From RPRC01 sp034933285 (GTDB taxonomy: Bacteria > Desulfobacterota > Desulfuromonadia > Geobacterales > Geobacteraceae), in contig JAYFNT010000020.1 of the NCBI GenBank assembly GCA_034933285.1, forward strand, positions 1 to 64,000: 64,000 nucleotides of DNA. Direction: 5' to 3'. The position numbers and the translations under genes were made by a program. Positions 9,057 to 17,691 of the stretch are shown piece by piece (position 1 is the first letter of the stretch; each line of letters starts with the position of its first letter). The notes below the pieces were generated by a model that was not told the DNA's origin, did no database searches, and was given only the letters and a program-made list of their open reading frames with translations.

Positions 9057-11923
9057 ACGGCACCTCCCCCGGGGACTTCCCGCCGCTCCCGCCAGCGCAT
9101 GAAAGCCTTGCGCCCTTCCTCCGCGAAAAACATTATCGGCGGAAAAACAAGCAGCAATGCCCAAAAGCTGATGGGTAACGGAGCAAGCTCAAAGATTTTT
9201 CTGACTGGTCGGACATAGATAAGTATATTGACCAGCAACAATTCAAACAGCATGCCCATTAAAAGGAAACGGTTGCTGAAGAAACCGATCTTGAACACCG
9301 ACGCCCGACTGGTGCGACAGGCATATGCGTTCCCGATCTGCGTGGTAATCACGCCGGCAAGAAAAATCGCCGTAGACAGGACGTAAACATATCCATCTGG
9401 GGTTGACAATCGTTCGGCGTATGGAAGGAGGTCCGGCCGCGGTAGATGGAGCAAGTCGTGATACCCGAACGCCCTGTACAGGAAAAAGAAGCCGAAAAAA
9501 CAGAGGGCTGTTTGAATACTACCCAACCAGAACAGCGACCTTAAAAGCAAACGGCCGTCAACCAGCCGTTCGTTTGGGCCTCTCGGCTTGCGATCCATGG
9601 TGCCGGGCTCCGGAGCTTCAGTGCCTAGAGCCAAAGCCGGGACAAGATCCGTTCCCAGGTCTATCGCTAGAATCTGCATGATCGGCAATGCGAGCGGGAT
9701 ATTGAACAAGATCTGGATTATGAACGGCCATGCTTCCGGCACATTCGAACTGAATATGTAGGTTACGAACTTCTTAATGTTTGCATAGACGGCGCGTCCT
9801 TCTTCAATGGCATTGACTATGGAAGCGAAATTGTCGTCAGTCAGAACCATGTCGGCAGCCTCTTTGGCTACTTCCGAGCCTGCAACCCCCATGGCCACCC
9901 CTATGTCGGCCTTTTTCAGCGCCGGTGCATCGTTCACCCCATCTCCGGTGACTGCCACGATATGGCCCATCGCCTGGAGCAGGCTCACAACCCGCAGCTT
10001 ATGTTCCGGTGCTGCGCGGGCAAAAATGACCTCTTTATCCAATTCCTTCTTCAAGGCATCATCGTCCATCGTATCCATTTCCGAACCGGAAAGAATAAAT
10101 GGGCGTCCTCTACCGATGATACCGATTCGACGGGCTATGCTTTCCGCCGTCAATCCATAATCACCAGTTATCATGATTATCCGTATGCCGGCACAGTGGC
10201 ATTTCCCAACAGCATCGGCAACCTCGGGGCGAGGGGGATCCATCATTGCCATCAACCCGACAAATGTCAGGTCGCGTTCTACGGCTTCAGGGACAAAATC
10301 CTGGAAACCCTCCGGCAAACGGCGCAGCGCAACGGCCAAGACACGCAAACCGTTTCCGGCGTATTCATCATTGGCGTTCTTGATCCGGCCGCGCATTTCA
10401 TCACTCAATGGACGATCCTCCCCGTTCAAGGAGAAACTGGTGCAGAGATCCAGCATCTCCCTGGGTGCGCCCTTGACGAAAGCCATCATGCCGGTTTCCC
10501 GGTTTGCCCCCTGCACTTCGCTCGCCGACACTTTGTGGATGGTGCTCATCCTTTTCCTTCTGGAATCGAAAGCGAGCTCCCGGATACGGGGAAAGCACCG
10601 TTCTTCAGCCTCAATGTCCAATCCTCCTTTAAGGGCAGCGATACGCATTGCCGCCTCGGTCGGGTCTCCAAGTACCGACCAGGACCGGTTTGCCTCGTCC
10701 GGTGGCAGGATGCGTGAATCGTTGCATAAACCCGCAGCCATGAGCAGAAGGCGTAACTCCCCTGTCACTGGAAGCGATATACGCTTGCCCGTTTCAAGTA
10801 TTTCCCCTTCCGGGGCATACCCCGCTCCGGTTATGGCAAGGCTTTGACCGGCAACCCACAGGTGGCGAACCGTCATCTCGTTTTGGGTCAGTGTTCCGGT
10901 CTTGTCCGTGCAGATCACCGAGCAGGAACCAAGAGTCTCCACGGCAGAGAGTTTTTTAACCAGCGCATTCCTCTTTGCCATGCGCTGCACAGCCAGCGCC
11001 AACGCCAGAGTTACCGTTGGCAGAAGTCCCTCCGGGACAAAAGCGACTATCATGCCGACGGCGAAGACAAAACCCACACCCAGCGGGCGTTGAATCACGA
11101 AAACCGACAGGAGGAAAAAGATGATGCCTATGCCTACGGCCAGGGTTGCCACCACCCTCGACACATTATTGATCTCCCTTTGAAGCGGGCTGATCTCATC
11201 TTCCAGTCCCAGGGTGAGGTGGGCGATCTTGCCGAATTCGGTCTCCATCCCGGTGGCGAAGACAACGGCCTTTCCGACACCGGCAGCTACACTGGTGCCG
11301 GCGAAAACGAGATTGGGCAGCGCGGTTCTGCTCAAGTCACCGCTCAGGATCGCATCGGCGGTTTTTCGCAACGGATAGGATTCACCGCTGAGAGTTGAAT
11401 GATCCACCCGCAGTTCCGATACCTGCACCAGACGGCCATCGGCTGAGATCCGGTCGCCTTCGGCGAGCAGCATGACATCGCCGGGAACCAGTTTGTCCGC
11501 GGGTATGCGCATTTCCCTGCCGTCGCGGAGCACCCTGGCATAGATGGGCAGGAGTTTTCGCAGTGCCTCCATCGCTCGTTCGGCCCGGTATTCCTGCCAG
11601 AAAGAAAAAACAGCATTGATTACTATTACCGTCCAGATTGCCCAGCCGAGCTGGGGCAAATGACCGATGAAGGCAAGAATGCCTCCCGTCCACAACAGCA
11701 AAGCCATCAGGTGAGTAAAATTGGCGAAAAACTTGAGATAAAGGGGTTTGCGTTTCACTTCGCGGATGGTGTTAGGACCGACGCGCTTCAGACGCTCGTC
11801 CGCCTCGTCTTGGGACAACCCCGGGGGAGATGAAGAAAGAAATCTGTAAATATCGGATAGAGCGAGGGAATGGATAGACTTGTGTGGATCAGGCGCGGCA
11901 GTTTTGGTTTCCCTGTAGTTCAT
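9053..11923 (-). CDS. Cation P-type ATPase, type IIC (Na,K-ATPase alpha-like)
   Basis: About 956 residues with an N-terminal cation-ATPase domain, actuator domain, phosphorylation motif DKTGTLT at Asp340, hinge TGDGVNDAP and six C-terminal membrane helices. The ion-site motifs match animal Na,K-ATPase better than Ca pumps: VPEGLLPTVT in M4 (Glu298), SSNVPE in M5 (Ser726, Asn727, Glu730) and IDLGTD in M6 (Asp755, Asp759). I therefore favour Na+/K+ rather than Ca2+ transport, although annotation pipelines often call such genes calcium ATPases. No beta subunit is seen. AAGGGG precedes the ATG at 11923; a TTG 18 bases upstream is an alternative. It heads an operon with two RCK genes. Confidence 0.88.
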   Translation of the reverse strand: MNYRETKTAAPDPHKSIHSLALSDIYRFLSSSPPGLSQDEADERLKRVGPNTIREVKRKPLYLKFFANFTHLMALLLWTGGILAFIGHLPQLGWAIWTVIVINAVFSFWQEYRAERAMEALRKLLPIYARVLRDGREMRIPADKLVPGDVMLLAEGDRISADGRLVQVSELRVDHSTLSGESYPLRKTADAILSGDLSRTALPNLVFAGTSVAAGVGKAVVFATGMETEFGKIAHLTLGLEDEISPLQREINNVSRVVATLAVGIGIIFFLLSVFVIQRPLGVGFVFAVGMIVAFVPEGLLPTVTLALALAVQRMAKRNALVKKLSAVETLGSCSVICTDKTGTLTQNEMTVRHLWVAGQSLAITGAGYAPEGEILETGKRISLPVTGELRLLLMAAGLCNDSRILPPDEANRSWSVLGDPTEAAMRIAALKGGLDIEAEERCFPRIRELAFDSRRKRMSTIHKVSASEVQGANRETGMMAFVKGAPREMLDLCTSFSLNGEDRPLSDEMRGRIKNANDEYAGNGLRVLAVALRRLPEGFQDFVPEAVERDLTFVGLMAMMDPPRPEVADAVGKCHCAGIRIIMITGDYGLTAESIARRIGIIGRGRPFILSGSEMDTMDDDALKKELDKEVIFARAAPEHKLRVVSLLQAMGHIVAVTGDGVNDAPALKKADIGVAMGVAGSEVAKEAADMVLTDDNFASIVNAIEEGRAVYANIKKFVTYIFSSNVPEAWPFIIQILFNIPLALPIMQILAIDLGTDLVPALALGTEAPEPGTMDRKPRGPNERLVDGRLLLRSLFWLGSIQTALCFFGFFFLYRAFGYHDLLHLPRPDLLPYAERLSTPDGYVYVLSTAIFLAGVITTQIGNAYACRTSRASVFKIGFFSNRFLLMGMLFELLLVNILIYVRPVRKIFELAPLPISFWALLLVFPPIMFFAEEGRKAFMRWRERREVPGGGAV

Positions 11924-12067
11924 GCCAGCCCCTTGAAGCAAAGGAGAACAAGGAAGGATTCCTGATCAAGTGAATCGGCTTTATGCAGTTTTGATCTGAA
12001 AAGCCATCTGGTAAATTTTCATTTGAAAAGCATTCCGTTGTAAACCAGGAAAAAAATCATGCAGATA

Positions 12068-12274
12068 TCAATGCAGCTTCTTGCAAAGCGGATCTTCTTC
12101 ATAGGCCGTCACACCCGGGATACCTCCCACCCTTGAGCGTGCTTTTGTTTCTACGGGTATCCATCTGTCAGTGTTGTGGTAAGCCACGATTCTTCCCTTT
12201 TTGATGAGTCCGTCAAGAAGATGGCTTTCGACCACTCCGGCAGTTTGATCCGTGTAGATTACTCGAACCAGCAT
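12068..12274 (-). CDS. Small conserved-type hypothetical protein
   Basis: A 68-residue soluble protein starting MLVRVIYTDQTAGVVES, with one basic middle segment (GLIKKGRIVAYHNTDRWIPV) and two C-terminal half cysteines at most. It resembles short Geobacter proteins of unknown role in its opening pattern; this is from memory and is weak evidence. The start at 12274 has a purine-rich GGGGGAGGGCAGGGG site directly upstream; the frame extends to 12313. No function is proposed. Confidence 0.6.
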   Translation of the reverse strand: MLVRVIYTDQTAGVVESHLLDGLIKKGRIVAYHNTDRWIPVETKARSRVGGIPGVTAYEEDPLCKKLH

Positions 12275-12410
12275 TCCCCTGCCCTCCCCCTCACGTTCAA
12301 AACCTGAATCCATTTGCGCAACCAGGATGTCAAAAGGGTCTCATGACTGGTTTTTTAACGTTTCCTAACAGTATACAAACAAAATGGCCGCTGTCCAGAC
12401 GCAAAACATT

Positions 12411-13214
12411 CTATTGAAATTTTCTCATAATTTCCGCTGCCGCCTCCTCTATCGCCTTGTTGGTCATATCGACCACCATCCATTTCGGGTTCTCACGATA
12501 GAGCCGCCTGGAAAAGAGAAGCTCCGATTCGACGATATCATATTCGGTGTAACGGCCGCGAAGGCTCTGCTTCAGGTTGCGCATCCTCGAAATACGGATT
12601 CTGATGAGTTGCTGCACGTCCTGGACAAGACCTATGATCCGTCCCTGATCTATCTCGAAAAGCTGTTCCGGGGGAGTCAGACCCTCCACGAGGGGAATAT
12701 TGGCAACCTTGTATCCCTTGCCGGCAAGATACATGGAAAGCGGAGTCTTTGAAGTGCGGGAAACCCCGACCAGCACGATGTCAGCCTTTTCCAGATCCTG
12801 CGGATTCTGCCCGTCATCGTGCTTGACCGTGAAGTTGACCGCATCCAGGCGCTGTATGTAGTTTTCGTCCACTTTGTATATGACGCCGGGCATCCGCCTT
12901 GCCGGTAGACCCAGGAACTCTTCCATCTTCTCGATGATCGGAGTAATGACATCGAACGACGTCAGTCCCCGGCGCTCGACCTCGGCATTGAGTTCCGCGA
13001 CATGGACACGGTGCATGAGGGTGAACACGATCAGTCCCGGACGTTTTGCGACATCTTCAACCGCGTTCCTGATGTCGTCAAGGGTCCTCAGGTAGCTCTT
13101 CCGGTGGACCTTGACGTCATTCGTATCAAACTGCACCAGGGTTGCCCTTATCACTCTCTCGGCAGTCTCTCCCGTTGAATTGGAAAAAATGTATATGTGT
13201 TTCGTCAATTTCAT
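12411..13214 (-). CDS. ppsR: Pyruvate,phosphate dikinase / PEP synthase regulatory protein
   Basis: A 267-residue member of the DUF299 kinase-pyrophosphorylase family. It inactivates PEP synthase or pyruvate phosphate dikinase by ADP-dependent threonine phosphorylation and reverses this with phosphate. Seen here: the opening IYIFSNSTGETAERVIRA, and the nucleotide-binding loop VGVSRTSKTPLSMYLA near residue 150. Length is typical. It is monocistronic as far as I can see. It would set the switch between pyruvate use and gluconeogenesis. Confidence 0.95.
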   Translation of the reverse strand: MKLTKHIYIFSNSTGETAERVIRATLVQFDTNDVKVHRKSYLRTLDDIRNAVEDVAKRPGLIVFTLMHRVHVAELNAEVERRGLTSFDVITPIIEKMEEFLGLPARRMPGVIYKVDENYIQRLDAVNFTVKHDDGQNPQDLEKADIVLVGVSRTSKTPLSMYLAGKGYKVANIPLVEGLTPPEQLFEIDQGRIIGLVQDVQQLIRIRISRMRNLKQSLRGRYTEYDIVESELLFSRRLYRENPKWMVVDMTNKAIEEAAAEIMRKFQ

Positions 13215-13256
13215 TGCATGGATTCCCGTTATTTATTCCCGTTATTTTCATCATCA

Positions 13257-13427
13257 TGAATCCGTGACGTAAGAGAGCCTTGCGGGCGGAATGCCGGGGT
13301 CCAACGTCGCTGACACTGTTTCATGCCTGCTACGGCGGGTGAACGTCGTCGGGGGGCTAGAACTGCCCGGAATGCAAAAACAAGAGGCATTTACCGTTCG
13401 CTAAGGCGCGAAGGCGTCACGGATTCA
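13257..13427. repeat. Inverted-repeat-bounded intergenic element
   Basis: Perfect 13-base inverted repeats (TGAATCCGTGACG at 13257-13269 and its complement at 13415-13427) enclose about 145 GC-rich bases with no coding frame. Just outside, at 13221-13247, ATTCCCGTTATTT is nearly tandemly duplicated. The layout suggests a small non-autonomous element or a dispersed repeat, but I cannot see target-site duplications with confidence. Confidence 0.5.
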
Positions 13428-13464
13428 GGATCACCTTAAAATTTGCGCATTTACCAGGTAATCG

Positions 13465-14022
13465 TCACCCCGTTGCTTCTTTCCTTGCCATAAGCGTACC
13501 GCGGCTCAGCCGGATTTTCGGCGCGTCCTCAACTGCGAAACCGGTTTTGGCGGCTGTTTCAATTGTCCGGAGAAAACTCTTCCCAGATACGTGAACAAGA
13601 GGTTCCACCAGGAGCAGCAGGCCGCCGGGCTTGAGGAAACTGCGTAATTCCTCGAGGAAAACTCGCTGGTCAGGAACCTCGTGAACAACCCAGAACGCCA
13701 GTATGAAATCTGCTCCGGAATGATCGCCCAATGAATCACGAGATGCCAGATGGGGTTTGATAATTTGCGAAACACCCCTTGCCCGGGCTTTCCTTACCAG
13801 GGCAGCAAGCATTTCGGGCTGAATGTCAATCGCAGTCACACGCCCCGCCGGTCCGACCATGCCAGCCAATGGAATGGAAAAAAATCCCGTGCCTGCGCCG
13901 ACATCAATTACAGAGTTGCCGGGGCGGACATATGGTCCCAGGATTTTGCCCGGATCATGAAAAAGCCTGCGCAGGGGATTGTCGATCGCGAACCCCAGCC
14001 ACCACGGACAAATCATCTGCAT
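13465..14022 (-). CDS. Class I SAM-dependent methyltransferase
   Basis: A 185-residue methyltransferase. Motif I is VIDVGAGTGFFS (residues about 38-49), the acidic ribose-binding residue follows in VTAIDIQPEM, motif II region is ADFILAFWVVHEV, and GGLLLLVEP follows. It belongs to the Methyltransf_11/25 group; the substrate cannot be told. The N-terminus CPWWLGFAIDNPLRRLFHDP is typical of a Geobacter/Desulfuromonas subgroup. Neighbours give no pathway clue. Confidence 0.87.
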   Translation of the reverse strand: MQMICPWWLGFAIDNPLRRLFHDPGKILGPYVRPGNSVIDVGAGTGFFSIPLAGMVGPAGRVTAIDIQPEMLAALVRKARARGVSQIIKPHLASRDSLGDHSGADFILAFWVVHEVPDQRVFLEELRSFLKPGGLLLLVEPLVHVSGKSFLRTIETAAKTGFAVEDAPKIRLSRGTLMARKEATG

Positions 14023-14161
14023 TCCTCACTGTAAACACGACAAGTTTGCACTCTATCAGGAATTACACAATAATGAACCTGGGCAATTTCATCTCTAAAC
14101 TTATCGTCCGCTTTCCACAAACAAGAGCAGGACCGCGCTGCAATGCGTCGCAAATGTCCCG

Positions 14162-14494
14162 TCAGCCCAGCAGCCACTGGTGAACAAGCGCACCGGCCAG
14201 CCAAACGCAGCTGCCGATGATCAGGGCAACTGGAAATGATATGTTCCTGGCAAAACATGGATAGAGCACCGCAAAAAACAGAATTGTCGGGATGATTCCC
14301 CATAGGACGCCGACAGTATACCTGGTCAGGAGAAAGCTGTCTCCTCCACTGTCGTTCCAAAGCCAAAACAGCACGATAAGGCTCGTAAGCGGCATGGTGG
14401 CTACCAAGCCGCTCAAAGAAGGATACTTTCTACCTGTCAGGGCACAGGATACAATTATGACATTGGCTATCAACAACTTCAGGAAAAACTGCAT
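14162..14494 (-). CDS. DUF3147 family membrane protein
   Basis: About 110 residues with three or four hydrophobic helices; the conserved-looking segments are SGLVATMPLTSLIVLFWL and a late IIGSCVWLAGALV. The family is small inner-membrane proteins of unknown function. I place the start at 14494, with GGGAG five bases upstream; the longer frame to 14575 adds a non-hydrophobic leader without support. Divergent from the MFS gene. Confidence 0.72.
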   Translation of the reverse strand: MQFFLKLLIANVIIVSCALTGRKYPSLSGLVATMPLTSLIVLFWLWNDSGGDSFLLTRYTVGVLWGIIPTILFFAVLYPCFARNISFPVALIIGSCVWLAGALVHQWLLG

Positions 14495-14720
14495 GGAAAC
14501 TCCCATAATGCATCTGCATGTTTCACTGACGCCCGGAATCACCCATGAGGAGCCATCTGTCAGCCACGCTAGCACCTTGACAAATGATTTTCAACAGTGA
14601 AAATCATCCACGCCTTTTTGACACTGTAACAAAAAGGAATAATCTTTTACTCTTGAAGTGCGGACTCATTACGGACGCGGATGCGTTATGGAATGAATCC
14701 GGGAACGGGGAATCGGATAG

Positions 14721-15962
14721 TTGAAGACAATACACGTCCTCTCGACATTGAAAGAGATGCTGCCTGCCCTTGGCAACAGAAACTACCGGCTGTTCTTCGC
14801 CGGTCAGGGGTTCTCCCTGATCGGAACCTGGATCCAGCAGGTTGCCATGAGCTGGCTGGTGTACCGCCTTACCGGCTCGGCATTTCTCCTGGGAGTGATC
14901 GGTTTCACGAGCCAGATCCCCAGCCTGGTTCTTTCCCCGGTCGCCGGGGTACTGGCTGACAGACTGGACAGAAGGCGCATATTGATCGTTACCCAAATCG
15001 TGTCAATGCTGCAGGCGTTCACCCTGGCAGCTATCGTACTTCTGAACGGTGCGGAAGTATGGCACATCATAGTGCTCAGCATTGTCCTTGGAATCGCCAA
15101 CGCCGTTGATATGCCTGTCCGCCACTCTTTCACAGTGGAAATGGTCGAGGACAGGAAATACCTGGGAAATGCCATTGCCCTCAACTCGTCCCTTTTCAAC
15201 GGAGCAAGGCTGATAGGGCCTTCCCTGGCAGGAATCCTGATTTCCCTTTTCGGTGAAGGATTGTGTTTTCTCATCAACGGGGCCAGTTATCTGGCGGTGA
15301 TTGCGGCATTGATGGCGATGAAAGTTCCGCCGTATGCGGAAAAAGCCGGAAGCGAGCCGATACTGCAGGAACTGCGGGAAGGGTTTACCTATGCATGGCA
15401 CAACGGCCCCATAAGATCGATTCTCATGCTGGTCGTCTTGGTCAGCCTCGCGGGAATGCCCTATACAGTGCTTCTCCCGGTCTTCGCCAGCCAGATTTTC
15501 CACGGAGGCGCAAACACTTACGGTTTTCTCTTGACCGCTTCAGGCATCGGGGCATTTGTCGCCACTATCTTCCTCGCGTCCCGACGCGACACGGCCGGTC
15601 TTTGCCGCATAATCTCAATGGCAATCATGATTTTCAGCATCGGCCTGGCCTCGTTTGCCTTAAGCCGCTCGATCTGGCTTTCGATCCCTTTCCTGTTCCT
15701 AACCGGCTTCGGGGTCATAACACAGCTCGCATCGAGCAACACCATCCTGCAGACCGTTGTGGACGAGAACAAACGGGGAAGGGTCATGAGCCTGTATACC
15801 ATGGCGCTTATGGGAATTGCTCCCTTGGGCAGCCTGCTCGCGGGAACGCTCGCCGTCGCGATCGGAGTAACGGCGACTCTCCTGGCAGGCAGTGCGGCAT
15901 GCATGACAGGCGCGTTCATCTTTGAGAGGAAACTGCGCAAGACAAGGAAAGAACACTGCTGA
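14721..15962 (+). CDS. MFS transporter, EntS/MFS_3-type exporter
   Basis: A 413-residue major facilitator with twelve hydrophobic helices. It begins NRNYRLFFAGQGFSLIGTWI and has the loop 2-3 motif GVLADRLDRRRIL, typical of the MFS_3 (enterobactin-exporter-like) group. The substrate is unknown. The start at 14721 is a TTG with GGGG 12 bases upstream; ATG 14757 is an alternative that leaves the first helix intact. No siderophore or resistance genes adjoin it. Confidence 0.88.
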   Translation: MKTIHVLSTLKEMLPALGNRNYRLFFAGQGFSLIGTWIQQVAMSWLVYRLTGSAFLLGVIGFTSQIPSLVLSPVAGVLADRLDRRRILIVTQIVSMLQAFTLAAIVLLNGAEVWHIIVLSIVLGIANAVDMPVRHSFTVEMVEDRKYLGNAIALNSSLFNGARLIGPSLAGILISLFGEGLCFLINGASYLAVIAALMAMKVPPYAEKAGSEPILQELREGFTYAWHNGPIRSILMLVVLVSLAGMPYTVLLPVFASQIFHGGANTYGFLLTASGIGAFVATIFLASRRDTAGLCRIISMAIMIFSIGLASFALSRSIWLSIPFLFLTGFGVITQLASSNTILQTVVDENKRGRVMSLYTMALMGIAPLGSLLAGTLAVAIGVTATLLAGSAACMTGAFIFERKLRKTRKEHC

Positions 15963-16043
15963 TTTCATCGGTTTCGGAGCCGCGACACCGCACCTTTTTT
16001 CGATGGAAACGTCTTACGTGGCCTCGAACAGTCTGCCGAGGGA

Positions 16044-16409
16044 CTACGGACACATGAGCTTGTATGTGGCCTCATTGAGAGAGCCGGGTGTCACCGGATA
16101 TTCCTTGGGCGCGTCTTCGCGCCGTATCAGACCCAGATAATTCCCTTCGGTGTCATAGGGGTCGGAGGCAATTTCATACAGCCGGTGTTCCGCGCAATCA
16201 GCAGCAAAATTTATCTTGACCCCTCCCTGCCCCTTGCCCGGATTGACATAATGCCACCTCACCCACAGTGAGGGTTTGCCCTGAAAAGAAGCGCGGGAAA
16301 GATAATCAAAAGAGGCTACAATATTTTTGTCTTCACTGTACATCCTCCAGTTTGCCAAAGCAGGGCATGCTGAAATCAAGATTATGAACAACACAATCGC
16401 TTTACGCAT
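16044..16409 (-). CDS. Small secreted/periplasmic protein
   Basis: A 121-residue protein with an N-terminal signal peptide (MRKAIVLFIILISACPALAN, probable cleavage after ALA). The mature part has one Trp-rich stretch (SLWVRWHYVNPGKGQGG) and a Cys pair (AADCAEH and terminal LMCP) that could form a disulfide. This pattern, a short surface-adhesion-like protein describing a change in envelope state, recurs in proteobacteria without known role. AGGAGTGG precedes the ATG at 16409; the frame extends to 16427. Confidence 0.75.
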   Translation of the reverse strand: MRKAIVLFIILISACPALANWRMYSEDKNIVASFDYLSRASFQGKPSLWVRWHYVNPGKGQGGVKINFAADCAEHRLYEIASDPYDTEGNYLGLIRREDAPKEYPVTPGSLNEATYKLMCP

Positions 16410-16475
16410 GTCATCCACTCCTCTCATTGACTGTGGCCTGTTTATTTAAATTCCCTGCTAGTTCGATTTTTTCTG

Positions 16476-16508
16476 AGACCTGCCAGGTTTTGAAAACCTG
16501 GCAGGTCT
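16476..16508. repeat. Perfect 16+1+16 palindrome
   Basis: AGACCTGCCAGGTTTT is followed by one G and then its exact complement. It lies between the secreted-protein gene and cfa, both on the minus strand. It would form a very stable hairpin and could end cfa transcription, but it lacks a T-run. Nearly identical palindromes occur in unrelated bacterial genomes, as I recall, so it may be a mobile dispersed repeat. Confidence 0.8.
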
Positions 16509-16545
16509 AATCCCTTCATTATTTGCTGGCGGAATATCCTGTCAA

Positions 16546-17658
16546 TCAACGGTCAGACTGATAGCAAACCGCATATCCGGACTTGGAGAACACAATCTGC
16601 CACAACTGGTTGGCCCTCGCGCGGAACGCGCCCGCGCATGAGAGCAGGTAATAGCGCCACATGCGGTGGAATCTCTCGCCGTAACGGGCGGCCAGCCCGG
16701 GCCATGAGTCTTCGAATCTTCGCCACCAGGCCATGAGGGTCCTGTCATAATTAAAACCGAAGTTTTGCCAGTCTTCGAGCATGAAAAGTCCCTCGGCTGC
16801 CGAAGCTATCTGAACCGCCGAAGGAAGCATGCCATTGGGAAAAATGTAGCGTTCTATCCATGGGTCTGTGGTTGTGACCGAAGTGTTGCCGCCTATGGTC
16901 TGGAGAAGAAACAACCCCTCCCGGTTCAGGCATCGATCCACCACTGCCATGAATGTCCGATAGTTCTTGTACCCGACATGCTCTAACATCCCGACTGAGA
17001 CGATCCGGTCGAAAACCCCACTCACATTCCGATAATCCTCCAACCTTATTTCCACTGGCAAACCCGCACATTTCTCACATGCAAACCTGACCTGATCGTC
17101 AGACACAGTTATTCCGACTACGTTTACGCCGTATCGTTCGGCAGCATACCGTGCCAGCCCACCCCATCCACAGCCGATGTCCAGCAGACGCATCCCCTTC
17201 TCCAGCCTCAACTTGCGACAGATCAGCTCAAGCTTGCGCTCCTGGGCCTCATCCAGTGAATTTGCATCCTGCCAACAACCGCAACTGTAGATAAGGCGTG
17301 AATCCAGCATGGAAACATAGAGGTCGTGGCCAATGTCGTAGTGGCGCCTGCCGACTTCGAATGCGCGACCATGGGACTGGCGATTCATAAACCGTGCTCT
17401 GAGCACGGCCAGCAGCAGTTCCGGGGTCTTTACCCGTCGGTCGATGCCCGCTATGAACAAGCGGCAGACAAGCTGGTCAATCCGCTCGCAATCCCACCAG
17501 CCGTCCATGTAAGCCTCGCCGAGCCCAAGGGAACCGTGGGCAAGAAGGCGTCTGAACAGATCCCGGTTATGCACCGTGATGTCCCAGGGACTTGGGCCGT
17601 TCACGACGATTCCCGCCTGGTCAAAGAGTTTTTCTATCCGCCTCTGGAAGTAAGACAT
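16546..17658 (-). CDS. cfa: Cyclopropane-fatty-acyl-phospholipid synthase family methyltransferase
   Basis: A 370-residue enzyme that adds a methylene group from SAM to cis double bonds in phospholipid acyl chains. Visible motifs: N-terminal lipid domain with GSLGLGEAYMDGWWDCE, substrate loop HYDIGHDLYVSMLD, SAM motif LLDIGCGWGGLA near residue 160, and MLEHVGYKNY. Length matches Cfa. RBS and promoter are not evident. The upstream neighbour is the N-ATPase gamma gene 33 bases away, so cfa may be read through from that operon. Confidence 0.93.
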   Translation of the reverse strand: MSYFQRRIEKLFDQAGIVVNGPSPWDITVHNRDLFRRLLAHGSLGLGEAYMDGWWDCERIDQLVCRLFIAGIDRRVKTPELLLAVLRARFMNRQSHGRAFEVGRRHYDIGHDLYVSMLDSRLIYSCGCWQDANSLDEAQERKLELICRKLRLEKGMRLLDIGCGWGGLARYAAERYGVNVVGITVSDDQVRFACEKCAGLPVEIRLEDYRNVSGVFDRIVSVGMLEHVGYKNYRTFMAVVDRCLNREGLFLLQTIGGNTSVTTTDPWIERYIFPNGMLPSAVQIASAAEGLFMLEDWQNFGFNYDRTLMAWWRRFEDSWPGLAARYGERFHRMWRYYLLSCAGAFRARANQLWQIVFSKSGYAVCYQSDR

Positions 17659-17691
17659 TCAGTTTTCCATTCAGAATCGGTTTTCGTTTCT

